A DNA stretch of 64,000 nucleotides, from NCBI GenBank assembly GCA_048013815.1, contig CM106585.1, positions 4,216,001-4,280,000 of the forward strand. The letters run 5' to 3'. Below are positions 43,468-60,967 of this stretch, piece after piece; position 1 is the stretch's first letter, and the number at the start of each line of letters is the position of its first letter. The position numbers and the translations under genes were made by a program. Under the pieces are notes generated by a model that was given only the letters and a program-made list of their open reading frames with translations, searched no databases and was not told the origin of the DNA. Origin of the DNA: Setoptus koraiensis (Eukaryota; Arthropoda).

Positions 43468-46236
43468 CTACAAATAGAAAAGCTTGCTGGCTAAACGATC
43501 GTTTGGATCTTGTCTAATGTTTTGACCAACTAAATAGGCCAGTTTGTGAGCATATTGGCAAGGGGCCGGAACACGGACAGTTCCGCACCAATTGTAGTAC
43601 ATGTGTGTCATTTTGTAGGCAAGCTTCTGGTGATGCTCCACTTTCATTGCGGCAGTATCAGACAAAACTATATATTTAGTTGGAGATACCGTACCTTGCT
43701 CAACGTGTTGCGATATTAGATAAAAGTCATTATAATAGGGATGAGTGATAGTATGGTCCAAATAAGATCCCGGCAATGGATTTGACATTTGACCAGCTCT
43801 TTTCAAAATGAGCTTAGTGCTAATTCTCTTCTGAACTACCAGGTAGCTCAACTCAGGCGTATACGAGTTGATTTCGTTACTGTAAAATTTGATTCCGTCC
43901 ATGACTTGAGGAACTTCAACTTGAAGAACCGTGTCGAGTTGACTATCGCTTACACCGTCTCTATAAACAAATATTTTGGTTGGAACTTGGCCTCCATTGA
44001 CTTGTTGGAATTTCTTGATAGCGTCAACAAATGCATGTTTCAATCTAGCGCAAATTTCTTCGAAAGTATTCTGGAAGAACGTTCGCGAATACCATTGCGA
44101 TACGGTGTTATTTGTTGAGGCCACAAAGCCAATGCATGATTTTTTCTTGTCTAAAGTGTCGTGGTATACATCGATACCGACCACCATGAAAGTTTTCAGT
44201 GGAATCTTGATGCCCCATGGTTGGCCACCGACCTTACTCAATATTTGAATGGCCACCTTCACACAGACTGATCTTGCCTTGGCAGGATTGGACAGAGTGC
44301 CTGCCCGAATAAATTGTGATGGAACTGGCATGTCGCAAGACAACAGTCTCTTGCAAGCGTTGTAGCGATCTTCGCGTTGTCCTTTTCCTGGAGTAATTAA
44401 AACAACTAGTTGATCAGTCGATTTGACGGCGCCCCTCAAATTATTGACATATACCTGTGATTGATCGCTGTTCAACCTGATAATTCTTGGATTCTCAAAT
44501 TTGAAGCCCATTTTGATAGCGGTCTGTTGAAGGCACTGAGTAAGATTTTCGGCGGTTGTGACATCGCGGTCGGTGTAGACCAAAATCCAATCCTTTATGT
44601 GAACGCCAGCGAGGGCTTGTAAGTTTGAAGCGGGCCTTGTCCAATCTGCGTTGTCTGGCACGTCAACTGTTCTGCCTTGACCAAAGAGCAGTGTTTCATT
44701 TGGCAAACGTCTACCTATGACCTCGTCGGGCACTGGTGCAATAGACAGATTCCAATCGGCGAAAATATTTCTGGCCCTGGGATCATCGTAGATATTCTTG
44801 ATGAATTCGCATAGTTTTTGGTAGCGCATATCTGGTTTGACGCGAGTGTGATTGGCAATCTCTCTCATGATGGAGAAATCGGAGCGTATCTCGTCCGACA
44901 GTCCGGTGATTACGCATAGCTCCGGTATTAAGCTGAGCATTTTAACTTCTGTTTGTCCTTTCACTAATTTGGGCCTGTTGATTAGGAGCGGCTGTTGGCG
45001 GTCCTTGATGTCAATATTCCAGTGTTCCTTGAAATAGTCAATGTAAGATATCTCTCGTTGGCCGTTGTCCAAGACAAAAGTGCTAGAAGGATTGTGTACA
45101 AAATCTAAATCGTCCACCCGGTATGCCTTATTGTTGTATTTGGTCATAACAATGGCCCCAACGAGCTGCCGCTCGGCGTCCACCTTGAACTCTCTGGACC
45201 TGTTGCGTATCTCTATGAGGACCTCGAGGGCCGTTTGTGTTCGCAATATTCTGAATGATGCATCGCACGACAGCTTGACTCCACCGTCTAGCGTCTGAAT
45301 GGACGTGACCCAACCTGGCCAGATTTCAAGTTTGTGCTGAGGCACAAGCAGTTTGTCCTTTTGTGAATAATAGTGTCTGTTGATGAGCACCATCTTGAGG
45401 CTGTTCATAACCTTTCGCATGAGAACATTGTAAAACGGTATGAGCTCCTCCTGCGGGGGCGTCTTGACAAAGATGAGCTTCACGAGGACCTGTTCGCTTG
45501 GCAGCGTTGGATGTTGCGTGCTGAAGGTGGTGGTTCGCTGGGGCAACCTGAGTGGCAGAAACAGATTTGTGCCGGACCATTGCAGGGTGGTGCCTATGAT
45601 GCGTTGGGCCTCTTGCGAGCGCAGTACCTTGTATCTGAGCTGTATACTCTCGATATTTGGCTCGAATGTGACGTGATACTCCTGAACGTTTTGTCCGTTC
45701 TCAATGTCGAACTTGAGATAATTGAGTGCGAGTTGTATTTGTTGGCCCGCGGTGGACGGTTCCTTGACCAGTGGCGCCCTCGCTTGGTCGCCGTCGTCAA
45801 GAGCCCCGAAGGCGGCCGAGGCCACCGAGGCACTGGACAGGTCCGAGTTGGAGCGTGACACGCGTCCGTGGGCCGCTCCCTGGGCCTCGTTGCTTGGCGA
45901 GTCGCTTCTTGATGACGATTGCGGCGTCACGGTGGCCGGGTCCGCTGGCTGTTGCTGGGCGGGCGGCGCCGCCGCTGGTCTCCGGAATAGGGCCGCTCCT
46001 CGGCCGCGGACCGCTCTCGCCGGAGGAACCGCGGTCGGCGTGCGTCTTTCGGCCGGCGGCGACACCCTCGGCAGGCTGTCGTACTGGGCCGGCTCCGGCT
46101 GTTGCTGCTGCTGTTGTTGTTGTTGCTGCTGCTGCTGTTGCTGCTGCTGTCCGTCGTCTTGGCTGGGCGCTGGTCGCGACGACTGCGACAGGGCGGCCAG
46201 AATGCGGCCTCCGCGCCCCCTGGGTCGGGCACTCAT
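43468..46236 (-). CDS. piwi: Piwi-clade Argonaute
   Basis: A 922-residue PIWI protein, which uses piRNAs to silence transposons, usually in the germline. The start is the ATG at 46236 (a GTG precedes it). The N-terminus RPRGRGGR is of the symmetric-dimethylarginine type bound by Tudor proteins. A run of about 17 Gln follows (CTG-rich DNA near 46098-46150), then a Pro/Ala/Arg-rich linker. The PAZ domain (about 320-440) shows the Piwi-clade segment VDDLDFVHNPSSTF..ISYIDYFKE. The PIWI domain (about 600-910) keeps slicer residues: Asp in VVGIDVYHD, Asp in VYRDGVSD and the C-terminal His in PCQYAHKLA. It ends in LFYL as Argonautes do. Slicer activity is therefore predicted. Single exon, convergent with Krüppel. 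Confidence 0.95.
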   Translation of the reverse strand: MSARPRGRGGRILAALSQSSRPAPSQDDGQQQQQQQQQQQQQQQQQPEPAQYDSLPRVSPPAERRTPTAVPPARAVRGRGAALFRRPAAAPPAQQQPADPATVTPQSSSRSDSPSNEAQGAAHGRVSRSNSDLSSASVASAAFGALDDGDQARAPLVKEPSTAGQQIQLALNYLKFDIENGQNVQEYHVTFEPNIESIQLRYKVLRSQEAQRIIGTTLQWSGTNLFLPLRLPQRTTTFSTQHPTLPSEQVLVKLIFVKTPPQEELIPFYNVLMRKVMNSLKMVLINRHYYSQKDKLLVPQHKLEIWPGWVTSIQTLDGGVKLSCDASFRILRTQTALEVLIEIRNRSREFKVDAERQLVGAIVMTKYNNKAYRVDDLDFVHNPSSTFVLDNGQREISYIDYFKEHWNIDIKDRQQPLLINRPKLVKGQTEVKMLSLIPELCVITGLSDEIRSDFSIMREIANHTRVKPDMRYQKLCEFIKNIYDDPRARNIFADWNLSIAPVPDEVIGRRLPNETLLFGQGRTVDVPDNADWTRPASNLQALAGVHIKDWILVYTDRDVTTAENLTQCLQQTAIKMGFKFENPRIIRLNSDQSQVYVNNLRGAVKSTDQLVVLITPGKGQREDRYNACKRLLSCDMPVPSQFIRAGTLSNPAKARSVCVKVAIQILSKVGGQPWGIKIPLKTFMVVGIDVYHDTLDKKKSCIGFVASTNNTVSQWYSRTFFQNTFEEICARLKHAFVDAIKKFQQVNGGQVPTKIFVYRDGVSDSQLDTVLQVEVPQVMDGIKFYSNEINSYTPELSYLVVQKRISTKLILKRAGQMSNPLPGSYLDHTITHPYYNDFYLISQHVEQGTVSPTKYIVLSDTAAMKVEHHQKLAYKMTHMYYNWCGTVRVPAPCQYAHKLAYLVGQNIRQDPNDRLASKLFYL

Positions 46237-47796
46237 CACTGGTGGCTATTGGGTGTCGACGGGAATTGGCTGGATATCGGGCTACGTGGTGGCCGCGAAT
46301 GTCGCTGAGTGTCGCTGGAATTGGCTGAATTTTTCGCTGGGCTCGGCGTGAAATGGAGCGCTGACTAACAAGTGTGAGATTGACTGGTTGTGATACTATT
46401 ATTACTCGCTTGGCATATTACGGTATATTTCGGTTAATGGCTGAAGGGTTGATACGGTGGCATAGGGTGTCGGTAGTGGCGCTGGCGAGTCTATTTGGCT
46501 GGCGAGTCTGTTGGGCTGGCGAGTCTATTGAGCTTACAAATGTTAAAAATGTTAACAAATGGCGACTTGGCCCTAACTAACGAGGCTAACTGTGATTGTG
46601 CTGATGCATCATCGTGCACACAAGCAATAGCAATAATATCTGTCCTCGTGGGATGGCAACACGCGTGCGTGAGACAGCAGCCCTTTTGCTAGCACGATTG
46701 TCCCTAACGAACGCTAATCTCAGAGACTATTTCGTCGCTGGCTAGCAAAACTAATGCAATCCTGCGCTGCCCACTGTGCAACAACAACCAACACATATAA
46801 CAACAACAAAGGCAACAACAAATCAAATTAGCCAGCCTCCATTAATACATTTGAAAATATGAACATTTGTACGTTTGTTGGTTGCTGGCTGTGCAAATCG
46901 CGCAAACGCGCTCGCTCTCGCGCTACCGAGTGCTAACCCTATCCCACTCGCTCGCTCGTTACTATCAACAATATCATCATTTTCAAACCATTTTTCCAAC
47001 ATGGCGGTCAACATTTCAGCGCCAACAACAATTGCACTGACCAGGCCACTCAAAAACGCCACGACAACCTTACGTTTGCTGTAGTTGACTTGCGTTCGCC
47101 GTGGCTAACCTTGCGGCAAACAGCGCCTCTCCGGCAGAGAGTCTCCGCGCGTGACTATGCGACGCCTCACCGTGCACTGTTTCGAAAGAGGAACAAGTTA
47201 CAATGAGGCTCATTGAATGAGCATTCGATATGGCACAAAATGGCGCGTTCTTTTCTTTTCGATTGGTATAGTTAGGTTATAGTACAACTTAATCAGAACT
47301 TAAACTGAGTTTTTATTTTTAATTTTTTTTTGTTTGTTTTGTTTCCAATTAAACTTGATGTACATGATGGTGATGGGTATATCTAGAAGAATGTGTGCTT
47401 GTGAGAGGCTATATCAAAGTGATGTCACAACAACTCCTAAACTGCGCCAGGAGCGTAGACAGTCACCTTTCTAGTGCTTAATTCTCTCTAAGAGATACAC
47501 AATACAATATACAATTGATAATCATAAAGTGTTATAGTGGTAATTAGGTATATAAAATTCAAACCATTATCAAGCTTTGTCGAGCTTCTTGCTGATAAAG
47601 CTTTGCCCGATTATTAATTACATAATATATATATATATCTTCTAAATTGGAGTTTGCGTCGACATTTATGTACATGATTCACATCGATACCCACTATCGT
47701 AAATTCATTCACTCAGATATACACAGTGATATAGACTTATTCACAATATTCCAATGCGCCAACAAATAGAGGGAGATGGGGAAGGGGTACATTTCT
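46237..47796. other. piwi promoter and HIPK 3' UTR region
   Basis: No additional gene seen. The left half must hold the piwi promoter; it includes a repeated GGCTGGCGAGTCT word near 46483-46530. The right half is AT-rich HIPK 3' UTR with a minus-strand AATAAA (TTTATT 47312-47317) about 480 bp after the HIPK stop. Confidence 0.55.
47312..47317 (-). terminator. Candidate poly(A) signal of HIPK
   Basis: TTTATT on plus (AATAAA on minus) in an A/T-rich stretch; it would give a 3' UTR of roughly 0.5 kb. Confidence 0.35.
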
Positions 47797-53775
<5,979 letters not shown>

Positions 53776-54600
53776 CTACCAACCTTTTCGAGCGGGCATT
53801 TTGGCAGCTTGGGCCTTGAGTTCCTCAACTTTTCGTTGATTCTCTTTAAATTTCTCCAAGGGATCATCGAATTGAGAGTAATGCTTCAGAACCGGCCTGA
53901 CGTCCTCCACACCCATATTGGCTATTTCTCTTATAAAATCACTTAGTTCCACTAACGTTTTATCATCTGAATTGCCTTCCCATTTTTTCAGTAGGAAACA
54001 ATTATGTGGACTTGTCTCGCACGCCTTCTCGTTCCAATCCAAATGAATCACGCGCTTCATGTCACGCCCTAATTGATTTAGTTCCTTGATGTGAGTTCCT
54101 TTGGTATATTTAGTTGAATCCTTAAATAATCTATACGATATATATCCTTGTGGATCTAGGGCATCTATGACGGGAAACGCAGTGACACCCTGCTCTTGTG
54201 TATAAACAACTAGCTCAAATAAAGGTGGCCCGCATTGTTTGAGAAAATAGTCAATATAAGGGCGCTTCTTGAATCTCCAACCCGTTCTGTAGGTCCATTC
54301 TGGATGGACTAAAACACCTGTCAACTCGAGCACCAAGGTATATGGCGTCTGACCAAATGCAGCACCAATAGCTGGTGGCAGTAATACAGGTTGGCTAGGT
54401 TCCTCGAATGTTTCCCTAATATTGTTCCTGAGAGATTTCCATGCTCTTGAAAAATGTGAAACACCCCATGGCAAGGACGAGAATTCATCTGGTTTTCCAT
54501 CTATTTCTTGACCATACTCTACAGCCATTCCAGTAGCGGCTCCTCCAGTGATGACCAGACCCAGGCCGATGCCGAGTCCTAAGAATTTTCTACTCGCCAT
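53776..54600 (-). CDS. TIMM50: TIM50, receptor of the TIM23 mitochondrial import complex
   Basis: A 274-residue inner-membrane protein that receives presequence proteins in the intermembrane space and passes them to the TIM23 channel. The NIF/FCP1-like domain (about 85-230) matches metazoan TIM50: LVLELTGVLVHPEW, TGWRFKKRP, YTQEQGVTAFPVIDALDP, ISYRLFKDSTKY and WEGNSDDKTLVELSDF, then GVEDVRPVLKHY. As usual in animals the phosphatase motif DxDxT is lost (LELTG). A Gly-rich transmembrane segment spans about 7-26. It starts almost at the N-terminus, so the cleavable presequence and matrix segment seen in human TIMM50 (353 residues) are missing; either the signal is internal or an upstream exon was not found. 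Divergent from TGS1 with 413 bp between starts. Confidence 0.94.
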   Translation of the reverse strand: MASRKFLGLGIGLGLVITGGAATGMAVEYGQEIDGKPDEFSSLPWGVSHFSRAWKSLRNNIRETFEEPSQPVLLPPAIGAAFGQTPYTLVLELTGVLVHPEWTYRTGWRFKKRPYIDYFLKQCGPPLFELVVYTQEQGVTAFPVIDALDPQGYISYRLFKDSTKYTKGTHIKELNQLGRDMKRVIHLDWNEKACETSPHNCFLLKKWEGNSDDKTLVELSDFIREIANMGVEDVRPVLKHYSQFDDPLEKFKENQRKVEELKAQAAKMPARKGW

Positions 54601-55013
54601 AATTGTTAGATTAAAGGCTTTTAGTTTTGTGAAAAGATGCCTTCCACTGATGTTATGATTGAATAAATCGTTGGGGCCACATGGAGAGAGGAAAAATCAT
54701 GAAACCCACATGGTCTTACTTGAGCGTTATTAGAATTTGCGCGCCCATTTTAAATGGACAAAGCGTGCAAAAATTACGTGGCATAGCGAAATGATTTGGC
54801 TATGATATTTTTCATCGATACATGCCAATGAAGGAGAAAGTGGTAAGTGTTTATCACTTATGTTGATCCGTTTCTGATAATAAAGGCTCTTACAAAAAGG
54901 TTAATCAACAAATTGATTGATAATGGTCTCCAAGTAAATGGGACCCATTTGCGTCTATCATTACCAACAGTGGCTGCCTCGAAACCATCCTGCCTAGCTA
55001 CTGAGTAAAAATC
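54601..55013. promoter_or_regulatory. Bidirectional promoter region of TIM50 and TGS1
   Basis: A 413-bp spacer between two divergent start codons; both promoters must lie here. No core element could be assigned with confidence. Confidence 0.5.
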
Positions 55014-55766
55014 ATGGACAAATCATTGATTTATGCTGGTAAAAATAATAAATATTATCATCAACGTTACAATATATTCTCTAAATATGATGAAGGAATA
55101 CTTATCAATGAGGAGGCCTGGTATTCTGTTACACCCGAACAGATTGCCATACATATAGCATCTCGATACAAGAATATGCTACATGATCAACATGCCACAA
55201 TTTTGGACGGATTCTGTGGTGTCGGTGGCAACCTAATTCAATTCGCCCGCATGTCCCCACATGTGACAGCAATAGGATGTGATATAAATATTGAGATGAT
55301 TAAGATGGCAAAAATTAATGCAAAAATCTATGGTGTCGAGAAACAGTGCCAGTTTATTCAAGGTGACTTTATGAAAATAGTCAAGTCTATAAATCGACAG
55401 CACATAGACGCTGTATTCCTGAGTCCACCTTGGGGCGGTGAAGGTTACCTTAATGAAGAGAAGTATTCTTTATCTATGATGACGCCAAACGGATTTGAAA
55501 TTATGAAATTGTGTAGGCAGCATCTTAATAACAATATTGGATTTTTAATGCCACGCAATATTGATTTTGATGAGTTAAAAGAGAAACTGCTAACACACGA
55601 ACACCCCGTTTTTGAGTTTGAGAGAAATTTTGTAGGAAATAAAACAAAAACAATTACAGCTTACTTCGGAAATTTGGTCAACGAATGCGCGGAAACGGAC
55701 GAAGAGGAAGAAAAGGAAGAGTATGAGGATGAAATATTGAATGGATACGGTGACTTAGTTTACTAG
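55014..55766 (+). CDS. TGS1: Trimethylguanosine synthase (catalytic core only)
   Basis: A 250-residue S-adenosylmethionine-dependent methyltransferase that converts the m7G cap of snRNAs and snoRNAs to 2,2,7-trimethylguanosine. TGS1 motifs: KYYHQRYNIFSKYDEGILINEEAWYSVTPE at the start (the N-terminal extension that caps the active site), motif I ILDGFCGVGGNLIQFA (about 62-77), acidic IGCDIN, and motif IV SPPWGGEGY (about 140-148), where the Trp stacks on the m7G base. Only the catalytic domain is present; the long N-terminal region of vertebrate TGS1 (853 residues) is missing, as in yeast. The tail is acidic (Glu-rich). It shares substrates with SNU13 (snRNP and snoRNP RNAs). Single exon. Confidence 0.94.
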   Translation: MDKSLIYAGKNNKYYHQRYNIFSKYDEGILINEEAWYSVTPEQIAIHIASRYKNMLHDQHATILDGFCGVGGNLIQFARMSPHVTAIGCDINIEMIKMAKINAKIYGVEKQCQFIQGDFMKIVKSINRQHIDAVFLSPPWGGEGYLNEEKYSLSMMTPNGFEIMKLCRQHLNNNIGFLMPRNIDFDELKEKLLTHEHPVFEFERNFVGNKTKTITAYFGNLVNECAETDEEEEKEEYEDEILNGYGDLVY

Positions 55767-56354
55767 CTCAAGCCTTGAACTTCGGAGAGCTATTGGTTCA
55801 ATTTAATATCGGACATTCTTTTATACAGTATAGAACCACAACACACACAGTATTTTTTTTTTATATCCTTACTGCACCAACATGCATGACAATCTGATAT
55901 GCCTTATCATGAGATTGACCGAGAAAATTCACTTACTTCCCAATATCATCGCTCTCTTGAGTTGGTGTTATTGAAATTGACAACAGACAATTGGATGGTG
56001 TCAAACAATATATTATATAGTGTAATTATGATCACCAGCGACATATCGATTCATGATGTTAGTGCAGGAATTCACTGTGGGTCATCATGACTCATAAATC
56101 ATGTTCCTCATAGTGGAATTCTTTTGTTGTTCACTGCCGCTCAAACTGCGTATACATGACACTTACTTTGTAATAATAATAATATTAATAAAAGCTTCAC
56201 ATTTACCACTATCTCGCTCGACAAACTCCTACTCGGGAATTCTTTCTGCCAACTGCACCCATATCTTGGAGTGTCATTTCAAAGCTCTCCCTCGTACAAG
56301 CGTCTACCTCGGTGTCTTCTTTGCACAGCTTCAATTAAAATCAAAAGAATAATC
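55767..56354. other. Spacer between TGS1 and the beta-hydroxylase
   Basis: 588 bp of AT-rich sequence with a run of T (55852-55862). No gene seen; short frames here match nothing. It must hold the TGS1 3' end and the promoter and 5' UTR of the next gene. Confidence 0.5.
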
Positions 56355-58886
56355 ATGAGAATCACACTCTTTATCGTTACTTTCATCGCAGTTGCCTTGA
56401 TTAATCAAGAGCATTCGAGGCATCATATGTCGGGCGTTTCTGGCGATCAGATGAGCCAGGCAAGTGAGTTCTGGAATAATGTTATTCCGAAGCAATATGG
56501 AAATGTTGAATATTCGAAAACTAAAAGCAACTCAGACAAATCTACACTAGATGAAATTATTTCGGAGTTTGAAGAACTTCCCAAAACTAATAGCGAGCAC
56601 AATGTGAACTACAACTATGAAGAACAAGTTGAAAAATCGTCACCAAGCAAGAAATTTGATTCCACTGTCGACGACTTAGTTAGATTGATTGAAAATTTAG
56701 CGCTCATCAAGGCAGATTATAACGTCAACAGCTTCGTTATAAACGAAACTGATGATAGCATCAGTGTTGAACAACATCACAAGGGATTAGTCGAGTATCC
56801 GAGCAATAGTGAAGTGTACTGGCGATTGGAATTAGACGACCAATCCTTTTATCTGTTGTACTGGAATTACAACTATGCAGAAAATTACATAACAATAGAG
56901 CTGAAATTGAGTTTAGACAGCTTTAGAATTGGCTTAGATCTGTTTGCGTTGGGCCTATCGAACAATGAAAAACCAATAAATGCCGATTGGTGTGTCTTAT
57001 GGTTCGACAATGCAACAACTACCATGCGACTACGATCAGGTTACACCAATGCGCTTGGTGAAATGTTGTGGGACACGTCGGACAGGTCGCCAAACGGCAG
57101 TGAATCTTCTGACAATAAATGTAAGCTTATAGCATCGGCAGTCAATGAAAACAGACTGACCATCTTGTACCAGAGGCCTTTAGATACATGTGAGCAGTCG
57201 GGATACAAAATAGACGTAAGTAGAGGTAGCTTGGGAGTCAAGTCTGGCAAACAATCACATCACTTGTACAACTGTCACTCATTAATTTATCACCACTGAT
57301 TAATTGTTATTGTTCTGAAAACTTTTGACGATTTGCACAATTTTAAAACCCAGAACGGAACCAGTCACGTTGTTTGGTTCAAAGTAAGAGGCCCCGTGGG
57401 CGACATAGACAATTTGAGAATAGACAGCTCGGCAGCACAACATAAAACAACAATCGAGCAAGACTTCAGAAGGGTTCAATTGTTGAGCTCAATATCGACT
57501 AGTGTGCCTGCGAGCAAAAAGGAAGCAAAGTCACTCAGTAAGTCGGTAAATCCTCGAGCAAACACTGGTTCATATTACAGAAGATATTTAAACATCACTA
57601 ACGACAAGTTAGCGGTGCCCTCGAGCGAAACAACTTATTGGTGCAAGATGTTCAAGTTACCTAAAGACATTTCGCATAGTAAACACCACATAACACGCTA
57701 TGAGGCCATCATAGAGAAAGGTAACGAGCATCTAGTTCATCATATGGAACTGTTTCATTGCGAATTTAATGAGCATGACACGATGGATTGGCAGTTAGCA
57801 AATTGGTCTGGCTTATGTTCTGGCGATAAGAGGCCCAAACAGACAGACTCATGCAAACGAGTAATTCTGGCCTGGGCCATGGGCGCTACCCCGTTGCATT
57901 ATCCGAGAGAGGTGGGCCAACCGCTGGGCGGCAAACATTATAATCCCTATCTAATGTTGGAGGTGCATTACAACAATGTTAACAAACGTTCTGATATCAT
58001 TGATAGTTCGGGATTGCGTCTATATTACACTAACCAGTTGAGGCAATTCGATGCCGGCGTAATTGAAGTTGGACTAGAATACACCGACAAAAACTCTATT
58101 CCGCCAAATGTGATAGCTCCACTAATGGGCTATTGCGTATCAGAATGTACGCGAGTTGGTTTGTCCGCCACTAACGACGGTGATGTTGATGGTGGTGGTG
58201 GTGGTGGTGGTATTAATATATTTGCTGCACAACTGCACACTCATCTGGCCGGCATCGGCTCTTGGACACAAATAATGAGAGGCAATAAGATCATTGGCGA
58301 ACTCAACAGAGATAATCACTATTCGCCCCATTTTCAGGAGATTCGCCTGCTGCCAGAGCCAGTGAAATTGTTGCCTGGCGACGCATTGATTCATTATTGT
58401 TTATATAATACCAAAAACAGAGTTAACATTACGTTGGGCGGTTACGCAATTACAGATGAGATGTGTGTCACCTATTTGCACTATTATCCCAAAGTTCAAT
58501 TGGAGGTGTGCAAGAGCTCTATTGACACAAACGCACTCACAGACTATTTTAGACTGCTGGCCAAACACGAATACCAGAATGTTGACAGTTGGCAAAATAA
58601 TAGTGTGACACAAAATTATCTGTCGATTGAGTGGACCCCGTTGAGAGCTGCAAAATTGTTGTCCCTGTACAGAGACAGTCCGTTGTCAGTGCAATGCAAC
58701 AAATCAGACGGACACAGATTTCCCGGCGATTGGAATGGAATTTGGCCCCCACGCTTACAGGCTGCCGATCAATTGAATTCCGTCGATCTGGCCCAAGATC
58801 AATCGCAATTCATCGAGTCTAGCATCGCGCAAACGACGGGGCCCGTTGTGGCGCACCCGAAATGCAACAAGAGCGCAAACGATTAG
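56355..58886 (+). CDS. Tbh: Tyramine/dopamine beta-hydroxylase (two exons)
   Basis: A copper- and ascorbate-dependent monooxygenase that in protostomes makes octopamine from tyramine in synaptic vesicles. Exons 56355-57215 and 57354-58886 join in phase 0 across a 138-bp intron (donor GAC|GTAAGT, acceptor ACCCAG|AAC), giving 797 residues. The start is the ATG before a signal peptide (MRITLFIVTFIAVALI). An acidic, low-complexity segment (about 25-145) precedes the DOMON domain (about 152-330). The catalytic core shows all copper ligands: HH in SKHHITRYE and His in LEVHYNN (CuH), HTH in AAQLHTHLAG and Met in TDEMCVTYLHYYP (CuM). RDNHYSPHFQEIR and CNKSDGHRFPGDWN are typical of DBH/TBH rather than MOXD1. 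A poly-Gly run (58188-58212) sits before the CuM domain. Tyramine as substrate is inferred from the likely arthropod host. Confidence 0.92.
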
Positions 58887-58924
58887 TTTGCCCTATGTAA
58901 TCTGTATGTGTCAGGCATTATCTC

Positions 58925-58930
58925 AATAAA
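58925..58930 (+). terminator. AATAAA poly(A) signal of the beta-hydroxylase
   Basis: Exact AATAAA 39 bp after the stop codon. Confidence 0.6.
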
Positions 58931-60525
58931 TCGCCCATACGAACAGATAAGATTTCGGCGTTTCCCTGGCAAGCTTACCATTACTTTGTGGCTCGTTGGT
59001 TGGCATTGTGGGCATGTGTGATCGGACTGGCAAATACATGATTTGCTGCAAACATTTCACCGTGATCATCTTGAGATATGATGCTCAGTGTTCGGTCAGC
59101 AGGATTGGCGGAGATTCAGGGCTTTCGAGTGCCACTGATTCAGAGCTCGAGGGGCGCATATTTAACGGGCGGCTCGCCCCAAGACGAGCCAGTGCGCAAT
59201 TGATAAGCGGTTCATGCGATTGTCGCTGGCTGTTGTTTGCGGAGATCGACAGTGGATAAAACGAGGTTAGACGGCGACCACTTGCATTGTGTACTCTAGT
59301 TATTACTGTTTGCAAACAATGCCCATTCGCGCTGCGCTCAACAAACCATTGTTTGAATTAATTTATTTACGGCAAATTGCGACAAACCGAAAGCCCGTGA
59401 GTTGCACCTAAAAACTCAGTACGATTAATTGGCGTGTGTTGGTGGTATTAAATGGTCGGAGCGACTATCGGCAAAATGTCGCTGGCGCGATTGCACAGTC
59501 TTGCGGATACGATTTGCGCAATCTCGCCGCCGGGGCCCCCGGTCTTGGAGCGCTGCCATCGTGTCAATCGGAATGCGTCGTGTCAATATTGAGCAGAGTC
59601 ACTTTCTTTCATTCGTCGTTCGCTCAGTTCGCCAGTCGATGCTACCTGAGCAACATCAACGCGTCAACATATAGTTGTCGAATGTGCACTTGGGATAATG
59701 AGCAAATAACCCGATAAATTGACTACAATGCGACCAACGGAAGCGACACACACACACACACACACACTTACACAAGCAACTAGCAAGTGAATAAAATTTG
59801 AGAAGAGTAAACAACTCCAACTGACAACTGACCGGAACAACATTGAATGGATAGCTATTTATGGACAAGATGACGCATCATGCAAAGTGTCTTACAGCAA
59901 TAGTGGGCCTCGCGTTGGCCTCCATAATCAACATTATCTGGTTGCCGCGCCAGTTCGCCGGTGAGTACAATTGCGACAATCAGTCGCAATCTCTTTGCCC
60001 TTTTAGATCGAGCTTCCGTGGGCCCAGTGATCACGCAGATAACAAGAGCCAGTTGTCGTTTCGAGGTCAGCGAGGACAGCGACAAAGGGGCCGCTTTTTT
60101 TATTGGCCACAACATGGACAAAGCGGGCTATATTTAGCAGTCGGATGCAGTGGGCCCCATTGTCAAATCTCGTCAATATTTCGTATGCACGGTCACGTGA
60201 CGAGCAGCCACTTTCGCACTCGCGGCCAGGCCGAAAAGCGCCGGGCCCCAATGACAGGCTAGCTCTGTTTTTGTCAAATCTCACACCAACTCTCGAATGG
60301 TGACGCGGTTACGTGGGCGCATACGGCGCCCCGATTTGCATAGTTAGTGCAGCGCGCATCCGTCAACGGAAAGTGTGTTTAATCGATTAATAATAACCGA
60401 TTAATAATAAAACAACGACTGGCGGCGGGCAGGCGCACATAGCTAGCGATATTTTGAGTTGGGCGCTCGCATTAAGGGTGCCCGCGAAAAATGACATGTT
60501 TCGTTGTTTCGTCGGGCCCCAGCGT

Positions 60526-60527
<2 letters not shown>

Positions 60528-60567
<40 letters not shown>
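60528..60567. repeat. GT dinucleotide tract, about 40 bp
   Basis: Pure (GT)n run. Confidence 0.93.
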
Positions 60568-60570
<3 letters not shown>

Positions 60571-60837
60571 TCATTGCGTCAATGTGTTGGGAGCGTCATT
60601 TGGGGCGATTTCGGTCGGACGACAAACACAATTGGAGTGGGCAGATATTTCGCAATCCGTGGGCGCTTCTCGGATATCGGCGTGGGCCAAATATGCGAAG
60701 GGCGCCCGGCAATGGATTGCAAAATGGTGCGCGCCTCAACTGGAGTTCATCGGAACATGATGGCGGTGGGTGCATTAGACAGGGCAAACAATGGCGAGCT
60801 AGGTGAGCTTTAGTTTTTGTCCTGTCGTCAAGTGCAC

Positions 60838-60967
60838 ATGGTTGTTGTTGTTGTTGTTGTTGTTGTCGATTAAATAGATCGAGAGCGCTGGCAGTCGATG
60901 GATGGGCCACTTCACAATACCTGGATATAAACAGGCCTTCCACAACAACAACAACAACAACAACAAC
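60838..60967. repeat. Inverted pair of TTG and CAA arrays
   Basis: (GTT)n at about 60840-60866 and (CAA)n at about 60943-60967 are reverse complements some 76 bp apart and could form a 25-bp stem. Confidence 0.8.
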
